Source: Natrinema thermotolerans DSM 11552 (lineage in GTDB: Archaea; Halobacteriota; Halobacteria; Halobacteriales; Natrialbaceae). From it: 64,000 nt of DNA. Both the position numbers and the translations under genes were made by a program. Below, piece by piece: positions 8,435 through 18,523 of the stretch. The notes under the pieces are model-generated. The model had not been told where the DNA came from and searched no databases. It worked only from the letters and a program-made list of their open reading frames with translations. Where the stretch lies: the NCBI GenBank assembly GCA_000337115.1, contig AOIR01000056.1:4104-68103 (forward strand). Reading direction: 5' to 3'. How positions within the stretch are numbered: position 1 is the first letter of the stretch; each line of letters starts with the position of its first letter.

Positions 8435-10423
8435 ATGGAATCGAAATCGAACCTCCGCTCTACGGACGGGTTCAGGGCGTTCCTGATCCTGCTCGTAGTC
8501 GCGGCAGTCGGACTCGCGACCATCGGCCTACCGGTCGTCTACGGCGGGTCGACGACGACTGCTGTTGCAGCGGAACCGACCGTGGAATCGTATCAGACCG
8601 CCTCCCAAGCCGGCTCCGAACTCGGCGCGGCCGACGAGGTCTATCTCGGCGAGAACGGCAGCGCCGTCCTCGCATACGAGGACGACATGGAGGACCTCGA
8701 CGAGTTCGAGGTCGGCATGGACGTCAGCGAAGGGCTGGCCTACATGCTGGTCGAGGGCGACTACGAGGAGACCGACGAGTTCGAGAGCGGCTCCGTCTCG
8801 GCGGTCCTCGATCAGGACGGCTTCACCGGGAACGGCTCGTTCGTCATGGAACAGCCGGAGGACCTGAAACGCCTCGACCTCGACGTCTCCGGTGAGGTCA
8901 CCGACGAGACCAACGCGTTCGAGGCGAGTGCGACCGGTGCGTTCGCCGGCGAGGACTCGACCCCGACGACGGTCGAGTCCAACGGCCAGCTCACGATGAG
9001 CGCCGACCGCTTCGAGACGAGCGGCTCCGCGACCGTCACGGCCGAGAGCGCGATGGGCGCGACGAGCGACGGCCAGACCCTCGACGTCTTCCTCGAGGAG
9101 ACCTCGAACGGCTACACCCTCGATGTGACCGATGAACGGGCCGTCTCCAGCTACGCCGCGTCCGACTGGGAGACGCGAGAGCAGGCCAAGCAGACGCTCA
9201 CCGAGCAGTACGCCAGCTTCGCCATGCAGCTCGGCGGGGATGCCGACGTCACGATCGAGAGCTACAACTTCGACGAGAGAACCAACCGCCTCGAACTCGA
9301 GTTCACGATCGAGTACACCGGCATCGACAGCGGGATCGAACAGATGCTCCCGGTCATGCTGATGAACGACGACACCGCCGGGCTGAGCCAGGAAGAGGCC
9401 CAGGCGGTCGCGACCGGCGTCACCGACCTCGAGATCGAAACCGTCGACGTGCGGGTCGAAAACCGCGGTGACTCGATGAACGCCGAGTGGGACGTCAAGC
9501 TCTCGAACTACGACGAACTCACGATGGCGATGCTCGATGCGGCCGAATCGGCCGCCTCGGAGGAAGACCTCGAGCAGATGAACATCGAGGACGCCCGGAC
9601 GGCCATCGAGGCACAGCAGGCCGCGAACCTCGAGACGAACATGGAGTGGGACGCGTCGCTCGAGCAGACCACCGGAGAGGAGCTGCAGTTCGACGTTCAG
9701 GCCTCCAGTGACACCGCGAACTGGGCCGACTACGTCGACGAACTCGAGTCCCGAGGTATCGACTCCATGAACGACGTCAAATTCGAACTGTCGGCCGACA
9801 CCGACGGCGAGCAACTCTCGCTCGAGGGCATGTTCGAACTCGAGGGCCAGGAGCTGTCCCAGCAGGCGATCGACGCCATGGCCCAGTCGGCCCAGACCGG
9901 TCCGACCGGCACGACGTCGCCCGAGGCAACCCAGTTCATGCAGGCGCTGTCCGACGCCAACCTGCAGGTCGCTCGCGTCGACGCCGACATGAGCGACGGG
10001 ACGGTGCGCCTCGAGGGCGGTGCGAAGTTCGAGGACATGAGCGAACTGACCGACACCGTCACGGGGACGATGGCCGTCAGCGGCGTCTCCAGTACGGCGT
10101 CCGGTGACACCGCATCGATGTACGTCCACGTCGAGGACATGGGCGACGTCGACACCGCCTCGGCCACGAAGGCCGATATCGATCACCTCGAGGTCGTCGG
10201 CGACGAGACGACCGTCCACGAGGCCGGCGAGTGGGACAAGGAGTTCCCCGCGGTCCCCACCGACACGATGAGCGAGTATCTCAGCACCGAAAGCGCCGAG
10301 ACGAGTAACAAGACCGACGACGGCGACGACGAAGACGACAGCATCCCCGGCTTCGGTCCGGGGATCGCGCTCGCGTCGGTCGCGGGACTGCTGACGGCAC
10401 TGCTGCTCCGCCAGCGGAACTGA
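8435..10423 (+). CDS. PGF-CTERM-anchored surface protein
   Basis: The 662-residue exported protein begins with a charged segment and a hydrophobic signal helix (FLILLVVAAVGLATIGLPVVYGG), continues as a long acidic beta-rich ectodomain poor in cysteine, and ends in a DDGDDEDD linker, SIPGFGPGIALASVAGLLTALLL and RQRN. That is the PGF-CTERM signal, which archaeosortase A is known to exchange for a lipid anchor. A CTTTAT element 27-30 bases upstream of ATG 8435 favours this start over ATG 8408. A seven-T tract follows the stop. The ectodomain was not recognised; similar haloarchaeal proteins are annotated only as surface glycoproteins. Confidence 0.85.
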   Translation: MESKSNLRSTDGFRAFLILLVVAAVGLATIGLPVVYGGSTTTAVAAEPTVESYQTASQAGSELGAADEVYLGENGSAVLAYEDDMEDLDEFEVGMDVSEGLAYMLVEGDYEETDEFESGSVSAVLDQDGFTGNGSFVMEQPEDLKRLDLDVSGEVTDETNAFEASATGAFAGEDSTPTTVESNGQLTMSADRFETSGSATVTAESAMGATSDGQTLDVFLEETSNGYTLDVTDERAVSSYAASDWETREQAKQTLTEQYASFAMQLGGDADVTIESYNFDERTNRLELEFTIEYTGIDSGIEQMLPVMLMNDDTAGLSQEEAQAVATGVTDLEIETVDVRVENRGDSMNAEWDVKLSNYDELTMAMLDAAESAASEEDLEQMNIEDARTAIEAQQAANLETNMEWDASLEQTTGEELQFDVQASSDTANWADYVDELESRGIDSMNDVKFELSADTDGEQLSLEGMFELEGQELSQQAIDAMAQSAQTGPTGTTSPEATQFMQALSDANLQVARVDADMSDGTVRLEGGAKFEDMSELTDTVTGTMAVSGVSSTASGDTASMYVHVEDMGDVDTASATKADIDHLEVVGDETTVHEAGEWDKEFPAVPTDTMSEYLSTESAETSNKTDDGDDEDDSIPGFGPGIALASVAGLLTALLLRQRN

Positions 10424-10432
10424 GACGATCGC

Positions 10433-10439
10433 TTTTTTT
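10433..10439 (+). terminator. T-tract terminator
   Basis: Seven consecutive T's begin about nine bases after the stop of the PGF-CTERM gene, with no strong hairpin, the usual archaeal termination signal. The convergent TRAM gene ends about 30 bases further on. Confidence 0.6.
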
Positions 10440-10467
10440 GGCCGTTCGACCGGTAGCGACGCGGCGC

Positions 10468-10830
10468 TCAGGCGCGTTCGAGATACGTCGCCGTCGCGGA
10501 GGTGTGGCCGCGGTTGAACGAGAGGATCTTGATGCGGATCGCGTCGGTCGGCTCGCAGTCGGCGGGGACGTCCTCGACGAAGACGACGAACCCTTCCACC
10601 TTGCCGACGGCCCGTCGCTCACCGGAGTGGTGATCGGTGAACTCCCGGATGGCGACGGTCTCGACGTCGCCGATATCGACCGGTGGGTCGCGGTCCTGTG
10701 CCTCCTCGTGGCGCTTTCGGGAGCGCTGCGCGGCCGCCGACCGCCCGCGGCCACGCATCCGTCTGAACAGCCACGTTCCGATCACGAACGCAACGAGCAG
10801 CCCGCCGCCGAGTACGGCTGGTCCGAACAT
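10468..10830 (-). CDS. Membrane-anchored TRAM-domain protein
   Basis: The 120-residue protein has an N-terminal transmembrane helix (about 1-22, ending in RRMRGRGR), a basic linker and a C-terminal TRAM domain (about 60-120: GERRAVGKVEGFVVFVEDVP..., IKILSFNRGHTSATATYLE). TRAM is a small OB-like RNA-binding fold found in MiaB/TrmA and as stand-alone archaeal proteins proposed to act as RNA chaperones. The membrane anchor is less usual and suggests RNA binding at the membrane. ATG 10830 places the helix at the very N-terminus. Confidence 0.85.
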   Translation of the reverse strand: MFGPAVLGGGLLVAFVIGTWLFRRMRGRGRSAAAQRSRKRHEEAQDRDPPVDIGDVETVAIREFTDHHSGERRAVGKVEGFVVFVEDVPADCEPTDAIRIKILSFNRGHTSATATYLERA

Positions 10831-11085
10831 ACCGGGAACGGGAAGCGCCGAGGGTTTCGGTGTTCCGATCCGGATAGCCCACCGCTGCGGTCGGTCGGAA
10901 ACGTTCCGTCGGTGCGGACGAGTGACCGGTCGCCGCGACGCGCGAGGGCAGCCAGCCGTTCCGAACAGTGTGGGAACCGAATTGCGGCACAGCGAACGTG
11001 AGGCGGTTGGTTTCGACGTACAAATAGCGCTCTATCCGAGGCAATCGCCGTCATCGTTTTATACGCAACGCCGCTTGAGTACGTC

Positions 11086-11394
11086 GTGACAAACTCCTCC
11101 ACCGGCACCGGCGGCGACGCAGTCCACGAGACGGTCAGTAGCGCGGTCGTCAACGTGATCGCGACCCACCGGAACGTCGATCCGGTCGATCTCCCACCCC
11201 TCTACGAGTGGATCGATCCGGACGCGATCGACGCCCTCTTCGAGCCGACGCGGACCGGCGGCCCTCGGCACGGTCGCCTCGAGTTCGACTACGACGGGCA
11301 GCGGGTCGCGGTCGACTGTACCGACGACGTCGAAATCTCGATCGACGGTGCGTCGGCCGCCCCGTCGGTCTCGGTTCGCCAGTCCAACGCGTAA
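11086..11394 (+). CDS. HalOD1 output-domain protein
   Basis: The 102-residue protein matches the small haloarchaeal HalOD1 domain: conserved PLYEWIDPDAIDALF (about 39-53) and a C-terminal beta segment (GRLEFDYDGQRVAV). HalOD1 is a predicted signalling output domain of unknown biochemistry. The start is GTG 11086; a TTTATA box at 11058-11063, 26 bases upstream, fits a leaderless transcript. It is convergent with tgtA, the two stops separated by 66 bases holding a TTTT tract. Confidence 0.88.
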   Translation: MTNSSTGTGGDAVHETVSSAVVNVIATHRNVDPVDLPPLYEWIDPDAIDALFEPTRTGGPRHGRLEFDYDGQRVAVDCTDDVEISIDGASAAPSVSVRQSNA

Positions 11395-11460
11395 CCTCGC
11401 TCCCGCCGGAACCCGGCCGCGACGGCCGATTCCTCGTTTTCCTACTCGAGTCGCCCCGGC

Positions 11461-12939
11461 TCACGCCTCGTCAGCGAGATCGACGAGGGCCACCCCGTCG
11501 GGGAGTCGCTCGAGGACGTCGGCGGGCCAGTCCCGATGGGCCAGCGTGACGCTGGTCTCCGGGCTCGTTTCGACGAGGCGAGCGACGCCGTCGGCGGCGG
11601 CCTCGAGCGCGGCCCGATCGGTCCGCTCGGGGGTCTCGGCGGTGAGCGGATACGTCTTCGAGAGCGCCCGCGGGAAGGGACCGAACGGGGGTTGGACCCG
11701 CCAGACGTCGTCGTACCCCGCGTCGGGCGCGGATCGGTCGACGGTGAGCAACAGCGAGTCCGGCACCGAGAGCCGCTCGAGTCGCCGGTGATGCCGGACG
11801 ACTTCGGGCCGGCGGGCGCTCTCGTGGGAGGTGTAGAAGAACGACCCCTTCGAGACGGGATCGGATCGCTCGAGCTGGGCGGCGTGATCGAGCAGCGTGC
11901 GGTAGCCGTCGAGCATCGCCGGATGCGAGCGGGCGCGTTGCTCGACGAGTTCGAGCAGGTTCCCGGCCCGGATCGCCTGCTTGATCCGGCGGATTTCCGC
12001 GAAGGTGACGTGGAGGTTGTGGGCGGCCAGTTCGGACTCGCGCTCGGCGTCGGGCAGCGCGCGCAGTTCGGCCGGCGAGTGGTCGGTACAGACGGCACAC
12101 GAACAGGGGAAGTAGTCCAGATCCGCGAGATGTCTGGTGCCACGGACCGTCAGGTAGCGGTCGTCGCGGGCGTACAGCGCGTAGGCCGCCGAGTCGAACA
12201 GGTCACAGCCCGCGGCGACGGCCAGCGCGAACATCATGGGATGGCCGGCCCCGAAGAGGTGGACCGGCGCGTCGGCTCCCAGTCCCCGCTTGGCGGCGGC
12301 GACGACGTCGATCATATCGTCGTACCGGTAGTCGTTCATCAGCGGGACGACCGCACCGACCGGGAAGACATCGAGGTCGGTTCCCGCGGCGTGGCCGCCG
12401 GCCCGCTCGCGCAGACCGGGGTACGTCGAGCCTTGGACCGGCGCGCTGACGAGCATCTCGCCCGTATCAACGTCCTCGGCGATCTCGAGGCGTTCCTGTG
12501 TCGTCTCGAGGTCGCTCGCGGCCCGATCGTGGGAGACGTCCGGCGGGGTCGGGATGTCGACCGGCGTGGCGATGTCGGAGCCGATCTCGCGCTGGAAGTC
12601 GAGGATCTCCTCGGTGGTGACGTCGATTTCGCCGTACTCAGAGAGCTGGAACGAGCCGGAGTCGGTCATGATCGCGCCCGGAAAGTCGAGCAAGTCGTGG
12701 AGCCCCTCCTCGAGGGCCCGCTCGTGGAGCGTGTCGTCGCCGTGGATAATGTAGGAGTTCGTGATGAGGATCTCGGCGCCGAACTCGTCGGCGAGCCGAC
12801 GGGGGCTGATCGTGTCTAAGTTCGGGTTGATGACCGGTAACAGGGCCGGGGTCTCGACGGTCGTCCCGGCGCGGGGAACCGTTAGCTCCCCGATACGGCC
12901 GCCGGCGTCGGTGTCCCGGATTTCAAAGGACTCGCGCAT
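11461..12939 (-). CDS. tgtA: Archaeal tRNA-guanine transglycosylase
   Basis: The 492-residue enzyme exchanges guanine for preQ0 at position 15 of archaeal tRNA, the step before ArcS/RaSEA. Visible are the active-site region [17 protein letters not shown], the [15 protein letters not shown] loop and the zinc site [10 protein letters not shown]...H. The length fits the haloarchaeal form in which the PUA domain is on the ArcS protein rather than here. It is divergent from the RaSEA gene with 121 bases between starts, so the two may share a control region. Confidence 0.95.
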   Translation of the reverse strand: MRESFEIRDTDAGGRIGELTVPRAGTTVETPALLPVINPNLDTISPRRLADEFGAEILITNSYIIHGDDTLHERALEEGLHDLLDFPGAIMTDSGSFQLSEYGEIDVTTEEILDFQREIGSDIATPVDIPTPPDVSHDRAASDLETTQERLEIAEDVDTGEMLVSAPVQGSTYPGLRERAGGHAAGTDLDVFPVGAVVPLMNDYRYDDMIDVVAAAKRGLGADAPVHLFGAGHPMMFALAVAAGCDLFDSAAYALYARDDRYLTVRGTRHLADLDYFPCSCAVCTDHSPAELRALPDAERESELAAHNLHVTFAEIRRIKQAIRAGNLLELVEQRARSHPAMLDGYRTLLDHAAQLERSDPVSKGSFFYTSHESARRPEVVRHHRRLERLSVPDSLLLTVDRSAPDAGYDDVWRVQPPFGPFPRALSKTYPLTAETPERTDRAALEAAADGVARLVETSPETSVTLAHRDWPADVLERLPDGVALVDLADEA

Positions 12940-13060
12940 TGGCTTCGGCTTGGCCCGTCGGACGTAAGTCGTGACGGTTTTCGATCGGTCGAGCGGGCGG
13001 CTCCCGGTCGGACAGCCATAGACGAAGGCGCTTTACGCTCCGGGCCGCTTGCGTCTCCTA

Positions 13061-14161
13061 ATGAGCAAACCGAGCCCCGAGGTCTACGAGCAGGGCAAGG
13101 GCATGGACGCCCACAATCAGGCGATGCGGGAGATCCGCTCGCGCAAGGAGGCAAGCTACGATCCCCACGAGCCGACCCGCGTCTGGCTCGACGAGGACAA
13201 CACGCCAGACGGCGTCAAGACGAGCCTGACGATCATTCTCAACACCGGCGGCTGTCGGTGGGCCCGCGCCGGCGGCTGTACGATGTGTGGCTACGTCGCC
13301 GAAAGCGTCGACGGTGGGTCGGTCTCCCACGACGCTCTGATGGACCAGATCGACGTCTGTCTGGCCCACGAGGCGGACAATGCTGACGAGCAGGCCGACC
13401 TCATCAAGATCTACACCTCCGGCTCGTTCCTCGACGAGCGCGAGGTCGGCGCGGAGAGTCGCCGGGCGATCGCCGACACCTTCGCGGACCGCGACCGGAT
13501 CGTCGTCGAGTCGCTGCCCGACTTCGTCGACCGCGAGAAGATCGCCGACTTCACCCAGCACGGACTCGATACGGACGTCGCGATCGGCCTCGAGACGGCG
13601 ACCGACCGCGTCCGTCACGACTGCGTGAACAAGTACTTCGACTTCGCGGACTTCGAGGACGCCTGCGCCGAGGCCGCCGCTGCTGACGCTGAGGCGGACG
13701 GCGACGTCGAGGCCGGCATCAAGGCCTACCTGCTGATGAAGCCGCCCTTCCTCACCGAGTCCGAAGCCGCCGAGGACATGATCTCCTCCGTCGAGCGCTG
13801 TGCCGACGTCGACGGCTGCCATACCGTCTCGATGAATCCCTGTAACGTCCAGCGCTACACGATGGTCGACGACCTCTACTTCGAGGACGGCTACCGGCCG
13901 CCGTGGCTCTGGTCGGTGGCTCACGTCCTCGAGGAGACCGCGGACGCCGACGCGATCGTCGTCTCGGACCCGGTCGGCCACGGCTCCGACCGCGGCCCGC
14001 ACAACTGCGGGGAGTGTGACGACCGCGTTCAGAAGGCGATCAAGGACTTCGATCTGCGGCAGGACCCATCGGTCTTCGAGCAGGTTTCCTGTGAGTGCGA
14101 ACTGACCTGGGAGACGGTCATCGAGCGCGAGCGGAGCTTCAACCAGCCGCTAACCCGATAA
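13061..14161 (+). CDS. Archaeosine radical SAM enzyme RaSEA
   Basis: The 366-residue protein carries a cluster motif C65-X7-C73-X2-C76 (CRWARAGGCTMC), a non-classical spacing within the radical SAM family, and continues through YTSGSFLDEREV, ESLPDFVD, GLETATD and MNPCNVQR. RaSEA is known to convert the lysine-preQ0 intermediate made by ArcS into archaeosine. The start ATG 13061 follows a CTTTA TATA-like element at about 13031-13035. The C-terminus holds additional cysteines (NCGECDD, SCECELTW) that could bind a second metal. Family and role are well supported by the neighbouring arcS and tgtA. Confidence 0.93.
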   Translation: MSKPSPEVYEQGKGMDAHNQAMREIRSRKEASYDPHEPTRVWLDEDNTPDGVKTSLTIILNTGGCRWARAGGCTMCGYVAESVDGGSVSHDALMDQIDVCLAHEADNADEQADLIKIYTSGSFLDEREVGAESRRAIADTFADRDRIVVESLPDFVDREKIADFTQHGLDTDVAIGLETATDRVRHDCVNKYFDFADFEDACAEAAAADAEADGDVEAGIKAYLLMKPPFLTESEAAEDMISSVERCADVDGCHTVSMNPCNVQRYTMVDDLYFEDGYRPPWLWSVAHVLEETADADAIVVSDPVGHGSDRGPHNCGECDDRVQKAIKDFDLRQDPSVFEQVSCECELTWETVIERERSFNQPLTR

Positions 14162-14213
14162 CGGCGGCAGTCGCAGGACGAACCGTTTTGGCACTGGCGC
14201 GGGTCGGGCGGAT

Positions 14214-14378
14214 ATGGCGCTTCCCGTCCCATCCCGATACGTCAACGAACTCGAGCCGACCGTCCTGATCCTCATTGGTATTCTCCTCGTCGTCTTTCCC
14301 GAGCCTGCCACCTCCGCGTTCGGCGCAGGACTGCTGTTGCTGGGGCTTGGCTGGTGGTTCTACGAGTGGGGTCGGTAG
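14214..14378 (+). CDS. Two-helix small membrane protein (54 aa)
   Basis: A 54-codon frame starts 52 bases after the RaSEA gene. It encodes a short polar start (MALPVPSRYVNELEP), two hydrophobic helices (TVLILIGILLVVFP and AFGAGLLLLGLGWWFY) joined by EPATS, and the tail EWGR. The clean amphipathic layout, high third-position GC and a preceding TTTT tract make it a likely gene. Function unknown; similar tiny two-helix proteins are common in haloarchaea. Confidence 0.75.
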   Translation: MALPVPSRYVNELEPTVLILIGILLVVFPEPATSAFGAGLLLLGLGWWFYEWGR

Positions 14379-14473
14379 CGCGGCCGCCGCCTCATACGGT
14401 TCACTGTCGGTTACCACCGGTGTACCTGCGACGGTCCTGCGGGGACACCAGTATACAGTGACAACAACCCGTC

Positions 14474-17400
14474 TCAGTCGCCGGTAGCCGGCTCGTCCGA
14501 CGCCGAGCGGATCGGTTCCGCGTCCGCGCGCGGGACCTCGAGCGTGACGACGGTCCCGCGGGGGTCGTTGTCGGCGAAGGAGAGCTGACCGCCGGTCTGG
14601 GTGACGACCCAGTTGACGAGCCAGAGGCCGAGTCCGCTGCCGTGGCGCAGTTGGGTGATCTCCCGTTCGCCCTCGAGCAGTTCGCGCTCCTCGTCGGGGA
14701 TGCCGGGGCCGTCGTCGGCGATCGAGAGCGTCAGCAGTTCGTCGTCCGGGCAGTCCCGAAGGGTCACGTCGATGGCCGGCCGGTCCCGATCGCTGTGTTC
14801 GACGGCGTTCTCGAGGACCTGATAGATCGCCGTCTCGAGGTATTCGTCGGCGCGCGCCTGGACACCGTCCGGCAGCGTTCGGGTGACCTCGACCGCCGGC
14901 GCAGCGTCCTCGAGGCGGTCGATCGCGCGGTCGATCGCCGCCGAGATGTCGAGCGGGCCGGTCGGTGCCTGATCGCAGTCGAGGACGCGCTCGACGGCGC
15001 GGGTCTTCTCCGCCAGCCCGACGAGTTCGTTCGTCCGGTTCCGAATGGTTTCGACGTACTCGTCCTCCCCGACGGCGTCGGCGAGCATCTCGGCACAGCC
15101 CTCGATAATGTTCATCCCGTTTCGCAGGTCGTGTCGCAGCACGCGGTTGAGGATCTCGAGGCGTTTCTGGCGCTGTTTCCGCTCGGTGATGTCGGTGTAC
15201 AGGCCGAAGGCGCGGTCCGACGAGCCGTCCATCTCGATCGGGACGACCCGGAGCCGGAAATCGCGAAGGCCGTTCGCGGTCCGCCGTTTGACTTCTGCCT
15301 CGCCGACCTTGCCCCGGCTGCCGCGTTGATTGAGTAGCTCGGATTCGTCCGTTCTGTCGCTCGATACGATGAACCCATCGAGGGGTTCGCCGATGAGCGT
15401 CGACTCCTCGTAGCCGAAGAGTCGCTCGAACGCCGGGTTGACGGCCTCGACGATCGGCCCGTCCGAGAGGTTACTGACGCTGACGACGCCGTCGGGGACG
15501 TTCTCGAACAGGGCAGCGAACCGGTCGCGCTCGGTTCGTAGCCGCTCCTCGAACGCGATCCGGTCGAGTGCGTCGGCGACGTGAGAGAGCAACAGCTCCG
15601 TCAACTCCTCGTCGGTCGGGGAAAACGCCGACGGCTCCCGGGAGACGGCCTGGAACACGGCCCGATCGCCGATCGGGGCCGTCAGGACCGACCGGCAGCC
15701 CTCGATCCGTGGCGTTCGATCGCCCGTCACGTCGTCCAGTCGGAACAACTGGCCGGTGCGATAGGTTCGGCCGGCGAGACAGCCGTCGATCGGGGTCCTG
15801 TCTTCGGGGTCGGCCGTGAGAGCCGACGACGCGGCTTCCGTGACGAGTTCGTCCCCGCTGACCATGTCGATGACACAGCCGTCGAAGTCAAGGACATCCT
15901 CCGCGGCTTCGATGGCCACGTCGTAGATCTCCGCGCGGCTCTCACAGCCGTCGAGCCGGGAGGCGACGCCGTGGAGCCCCTGAATCTTCGCCTTTCGATC
16001 AACCAGCTGTCGCTCCATGCGCTTGCGGTCGCTGATGTCGCGGGCGATGCCGACCGTTCCCTCGAGTTCCCCGTCGGTCGTCAACAGCGCCATGTTGACC
16101 TCGGCGGGCGTTTCCGTCCCGTCCGTATTCGTCAGCGTGATCTCGTAGGTCGCGACGCGTCGGTCGTCGTCGGCCAGCAACTCCTCGACGTAGCGTTGCC
16201 CGCGCGCGACGCTTTCGTCGGTGAGTATCGTCGAGACGTGTTCGCCGAGGAGGTCGTCGCGATCGTAGCCCGTCGTCGTCGCCATCGTATCGTTGACGGT
16301 CACGAACCGGCCCTCGTGGTCGAGTTGATAGACGCAGTCGCCGACCGTCTCGACGACCGTCTTCGTTCGCTCGAGTTCGCGTTCCCGAGCGGCCCGATCG
16401 AGCGCCGCCTCGGCCGTCGTCGCGAGGACGTTGAGGAGGTTGCGTTCGGCCTCGTCGAGTTCGCTCGTCGCGGGGGACGCCACCGAGAGTATGCCGTGAT
16501 CGCCGAGCGGCTGGAGGACCGCGTTCCCCATGCCGATCGTGACATCGTAGGGGACCCGGTCGGTTGATGGCTCCTCGACGACGGTCGATTCCCCCTCGGT
16601 GTAGGCGTTCCAGAGGCTCGTATACTCGCCGCCGACCGACGAAATATCGCCGGTACGACGGTCGAGTTCGGACGTGATGCCGGCGAGTTCGAGGCGGTCG
16701 GTTTCCTCGTCGTAGTACCTGATCGAGCCCAGCGGCCGGTCGATCACGTCCTCGGTCGCCGCCATGACGATGTCGGCGATCTCGTCGGTCGATTCCGCCC
16801 GGAGCAGCTCACGGGTCGTCTCCTGCAGCGCCTCGAGCGCGGTCGTGCGCTTGACGTCCGCGGTGATGTCCTGCCCGAACGAGAGGACGCTGACGATCTC
16901 GCCGTCCTCGACGATCGGCGTGTTGAACCACTCACAGGTTATCGTCGTCCCGTCCTTGCACCGGTTGCGGTTGACCTGTCGCGAGGGCAACCCGTCCGGG
17001 TCGCCGTCGACGAGTCGCTCCCAGTACTCCCGGACCGCTTCGCGGTCCCCCTCGGGAACGAGGAAGTCGGGCGCGACCTGGCCCATCGCCTCGCTGGCGG
17101 TGTAGCCGAACAGTTCCGTCGCCGCCGGGTTCCAGTTTCGGACCCCGAACTCGAGGTTCCACTCGATGATCGCGAGCGGCGACTGTTCGACGAGCAGTTC
17201 GAGTCGGCTCGAGGGATCGGCCGTCGATGACGGAACGGCCTCGAACGGACGCTTGTGTTCGGTGTCCGACGGGTCCCGGTTTCCGTTCTCTCGGTCCGCA
17301 AGCAGTTTCCGAAGCCGCTCGAGGAGCGGTTCCGTTCCCTGTGATCGGGGGACGTAGCCGTCTGCCCCCGCCGCGACGACATCGCCTGCGAGCCGTTCGC

Positions 17401-17656
17401 TGCCGTCATCGGGGAAGACGACGATCGGCACGTCGGCCCGCCGGTCGCGGAGTCGCCGACAACACGCGACCGGGTTCACGGCCGAACCCGAGCCGGCGAT
17501 CACGATGCAGTCGGCCGTCCCGAGTCGGTCGAGACACTCGGCGACCGACCGAGTCGACGCGACCGAGACGCCGCGCTCCTCGAGGGCGCGTTCGGCGTCG
17601 CCGGTGTCGGCACCGATGACGACGGCTCGCGTGTCCGGACCGATGATCCTATCCAT
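14474..17656 (-). CDS. Multi-PAS/GAF sensor histidine kinase
   Basis: The 1060-residue soluble sensor has a receiver-like N-terminal domain (about 10-125), PAS (about 145-270), GAF (275-430), PAS (435-560), GAF (570-710), PAS (715-835), an HisKA helix with phosphoacceptor H842 (RVLRHDLRNGMN) and an HATPase domain (N-box YQVLENAVEHS, G1 ADDGPGIPD, G2 GSGLGLWLV). The N-terminal receiver lacks a clear D in the usual VLLDLxLP context, so it may be a pseudoreceiver. No membrane segments are present, so cytosolic redox, light or ligand sensing is likely. No response regulator lies beside it. Confidence 0.92.
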   Translation of the reverse strand: MDRIIGPDTRAVVIGADTGDAERALEERGVSVASTRSVAECLDRLGTADCIVIAGSGSAVNPVACCRRLRDRRADVPIVVFPDDGSERLAGDVVAAGADGYVPRSQGTEPLLERLRKLLADRENGNRDPSDTEHKRPFEAVPSSTADPSSRLELLVEQSPLAIIEWNLEFGVRNWNPAATELFGYTASEAMGQVAPDFLVPEGDREAVREYWERLVDGDPDGLPSRQVNRNRCKDGTTITCEWFNTPIVEDGEIVSVLSFGQDITADVKRTTALEALQETTRELLRAESTDEIADIVMAATEDVIDRPLGSIRYYDEETDRLELAGITSELDRRTGDISSVGGEYTSLWNAYTEGESTVVEEPSTDRVPYDVTIGMGNAVLQPLGDHGILSVASPATSELDEAERNLLNVLATTAEAALDRAARERELERTKTVVETVGDCVYQLDHEGRFVTVNDTMATTTGYDRDDLLGEHVSTILTDESVARGQRYVEELLADDDRRVATYEITLTNTDGTETPAEVNMALLTTDGELEGTVGIARDISDRKRMERQLVDRKAKIQGLHGVASRLDGCESRAEIYDVAIEAAEDVLDFDGCVIDMVSGDELVTEAASSALTADPEDRTPIDGCLAGRTYRTGQLFRLDDVTGDRTPRIEGCRSVLTAPIGDRAVFQAVSREPSAFSPTDEELTELLLSHVADALDRIAFEERLRTERDRFAALFENVPDGVVSVSNLSDGPIVEAVNPAFERLFGYEESTLIGEPLDGFIVSSDRTDESELLNQRGSRGKVGEAEVKRRTANGLRDFRLRVVPIEMDGSSDRAFGLYTDITERKQRQKRLEILNRVLRHDLRNGMNIIEGCAEMLADAVGEDEYVETIRNRTNELVGLAEKTRAVERVLDCDQAPTGPLDISAAIDRAIDRLEDAAPAVEVTRTLPDGVQARADEYLETAIYQVLENAVEHSDRDRPAIDVTLRDCPDDELLTLSIADDGPGIPDEERELLEGEREITQLRHGSGLGLWLVNWVVTQTGGQLSFADNDPRGTVVTLEVPRADAEPIRSASDEPATGD

Positions 17657-17786
17657 GCCTCGATAGTCCGGTCGTGTTCAACGAACCAGTCCCCTATTAC
17701 TGTTTCACTCAGTTCACGAACTGCGTCGTAGTTCTTATCGTTTCGAAAGGAGGGTAAAATGGACCGAGCGGCAGTGACGCTGTGAA

Positions 17787-18464
17787 TTACTGTTCGAACC
17801 CGCACAACACACCCTGCCCGTCGGTCGGGCCGATGTCGGGGAGGGTCGCGCGCTCGGGGTGGGGCATCAACACCGCGACGGTGTCGCGTTCGCCGAGGAC
17901 GCCCGCGACGGCGTGTTTCGAGCCGTTGGGGTTGGCCTCGGGGCTCGTCTCGCCGTCCGCATCGCAGTACCGGAAGAGGACCCGCCCCTCGTCCTCGAGG
18001 TCGGCCAGTCGGTCGTCGGCGATCTCGTAGCGGCCCTCGCCGTGGGCGATCGGCACCTCGATGACCTCGCCTTCCTCGTAGGCGGCGGTCCAGGGGGTGT
18101 CCGCTCGCTCGACACGCAGATGGACGTGTTCACACTGGAAGCGCGCGCTCTCGTTGGTGGTAAAGGCACCCTCCGTAAGTCCGGCTTCGCAGCCGACCTG
18201 CGCGCCGTTACAGACCCCGAGGACGGGGACGCCGTCCGCGGCGGCCTCGCGGACCTCGGCCATGATCGGCGACCGGGCCGCCATCGCGCCGGCCCGCAGG
18301 TAGTCGCCGTAGGAGAACCCGCCGGGGAGGACGATCCCCGTCGTGTCCGCGGGAAGTCCGTCCTCGTGCCAGACGATCTCGGCGTCGATGCCGAGGTACT
18401 CGAGGGCGCGCTCGGCGTCGCGGTCGCAGTTCGAGCCGCCGAAGCGGACGATCGAAACCGTCAC
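17787..18464 (-). CDS. purQ: Phosphoribosylformylglycinamidine synthase, glutaminase subunit PurQ
   Basis: The 225-residue class I glutamine amidotransferase supplies ammonia to PurL in step 4 of purine synthesis. Visible are RFGGSNCDRD, the catalytic-Cys nucleophile elbow GVCNGAQVG, and the His/Glu pair in MPHPERA. Starts GTG 18464 or GTG 18473 are both in frame; the family usually begins a few residues before VSIVRF, favouring 18464. It lies about 50-60 bases downstream of purS, forming a purS-purQ operon; purL is not in the window. Confidence 0.95.
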   Translation of the reverse strand: MTVSIVRFGGSNCDRDAERALEYLGIDAEIVWHEDGLPADTTGIVLPGGFSYGDYLRAGAMAARSPIMAEVREAAADGVPVLGVCNGAQVGCEAGLTEGAFTTNESARFQCEHVHLRVERADTPWTAAYEEGEVIEVPIAHGEGRYEIADDRLADLEDEGRVLFRYCDADGETSPEANPNGSKHAVAGVLGERDTVAVLMPHPERATLPDIGPTDGQGVLCGFEQ

Positions 18465-18523
18465 AGTCGCCACCCCGCGGTGTTGCGATCGACGGTTTCG
18501 ATCGGTGTGAGAGAAACCGTCAT

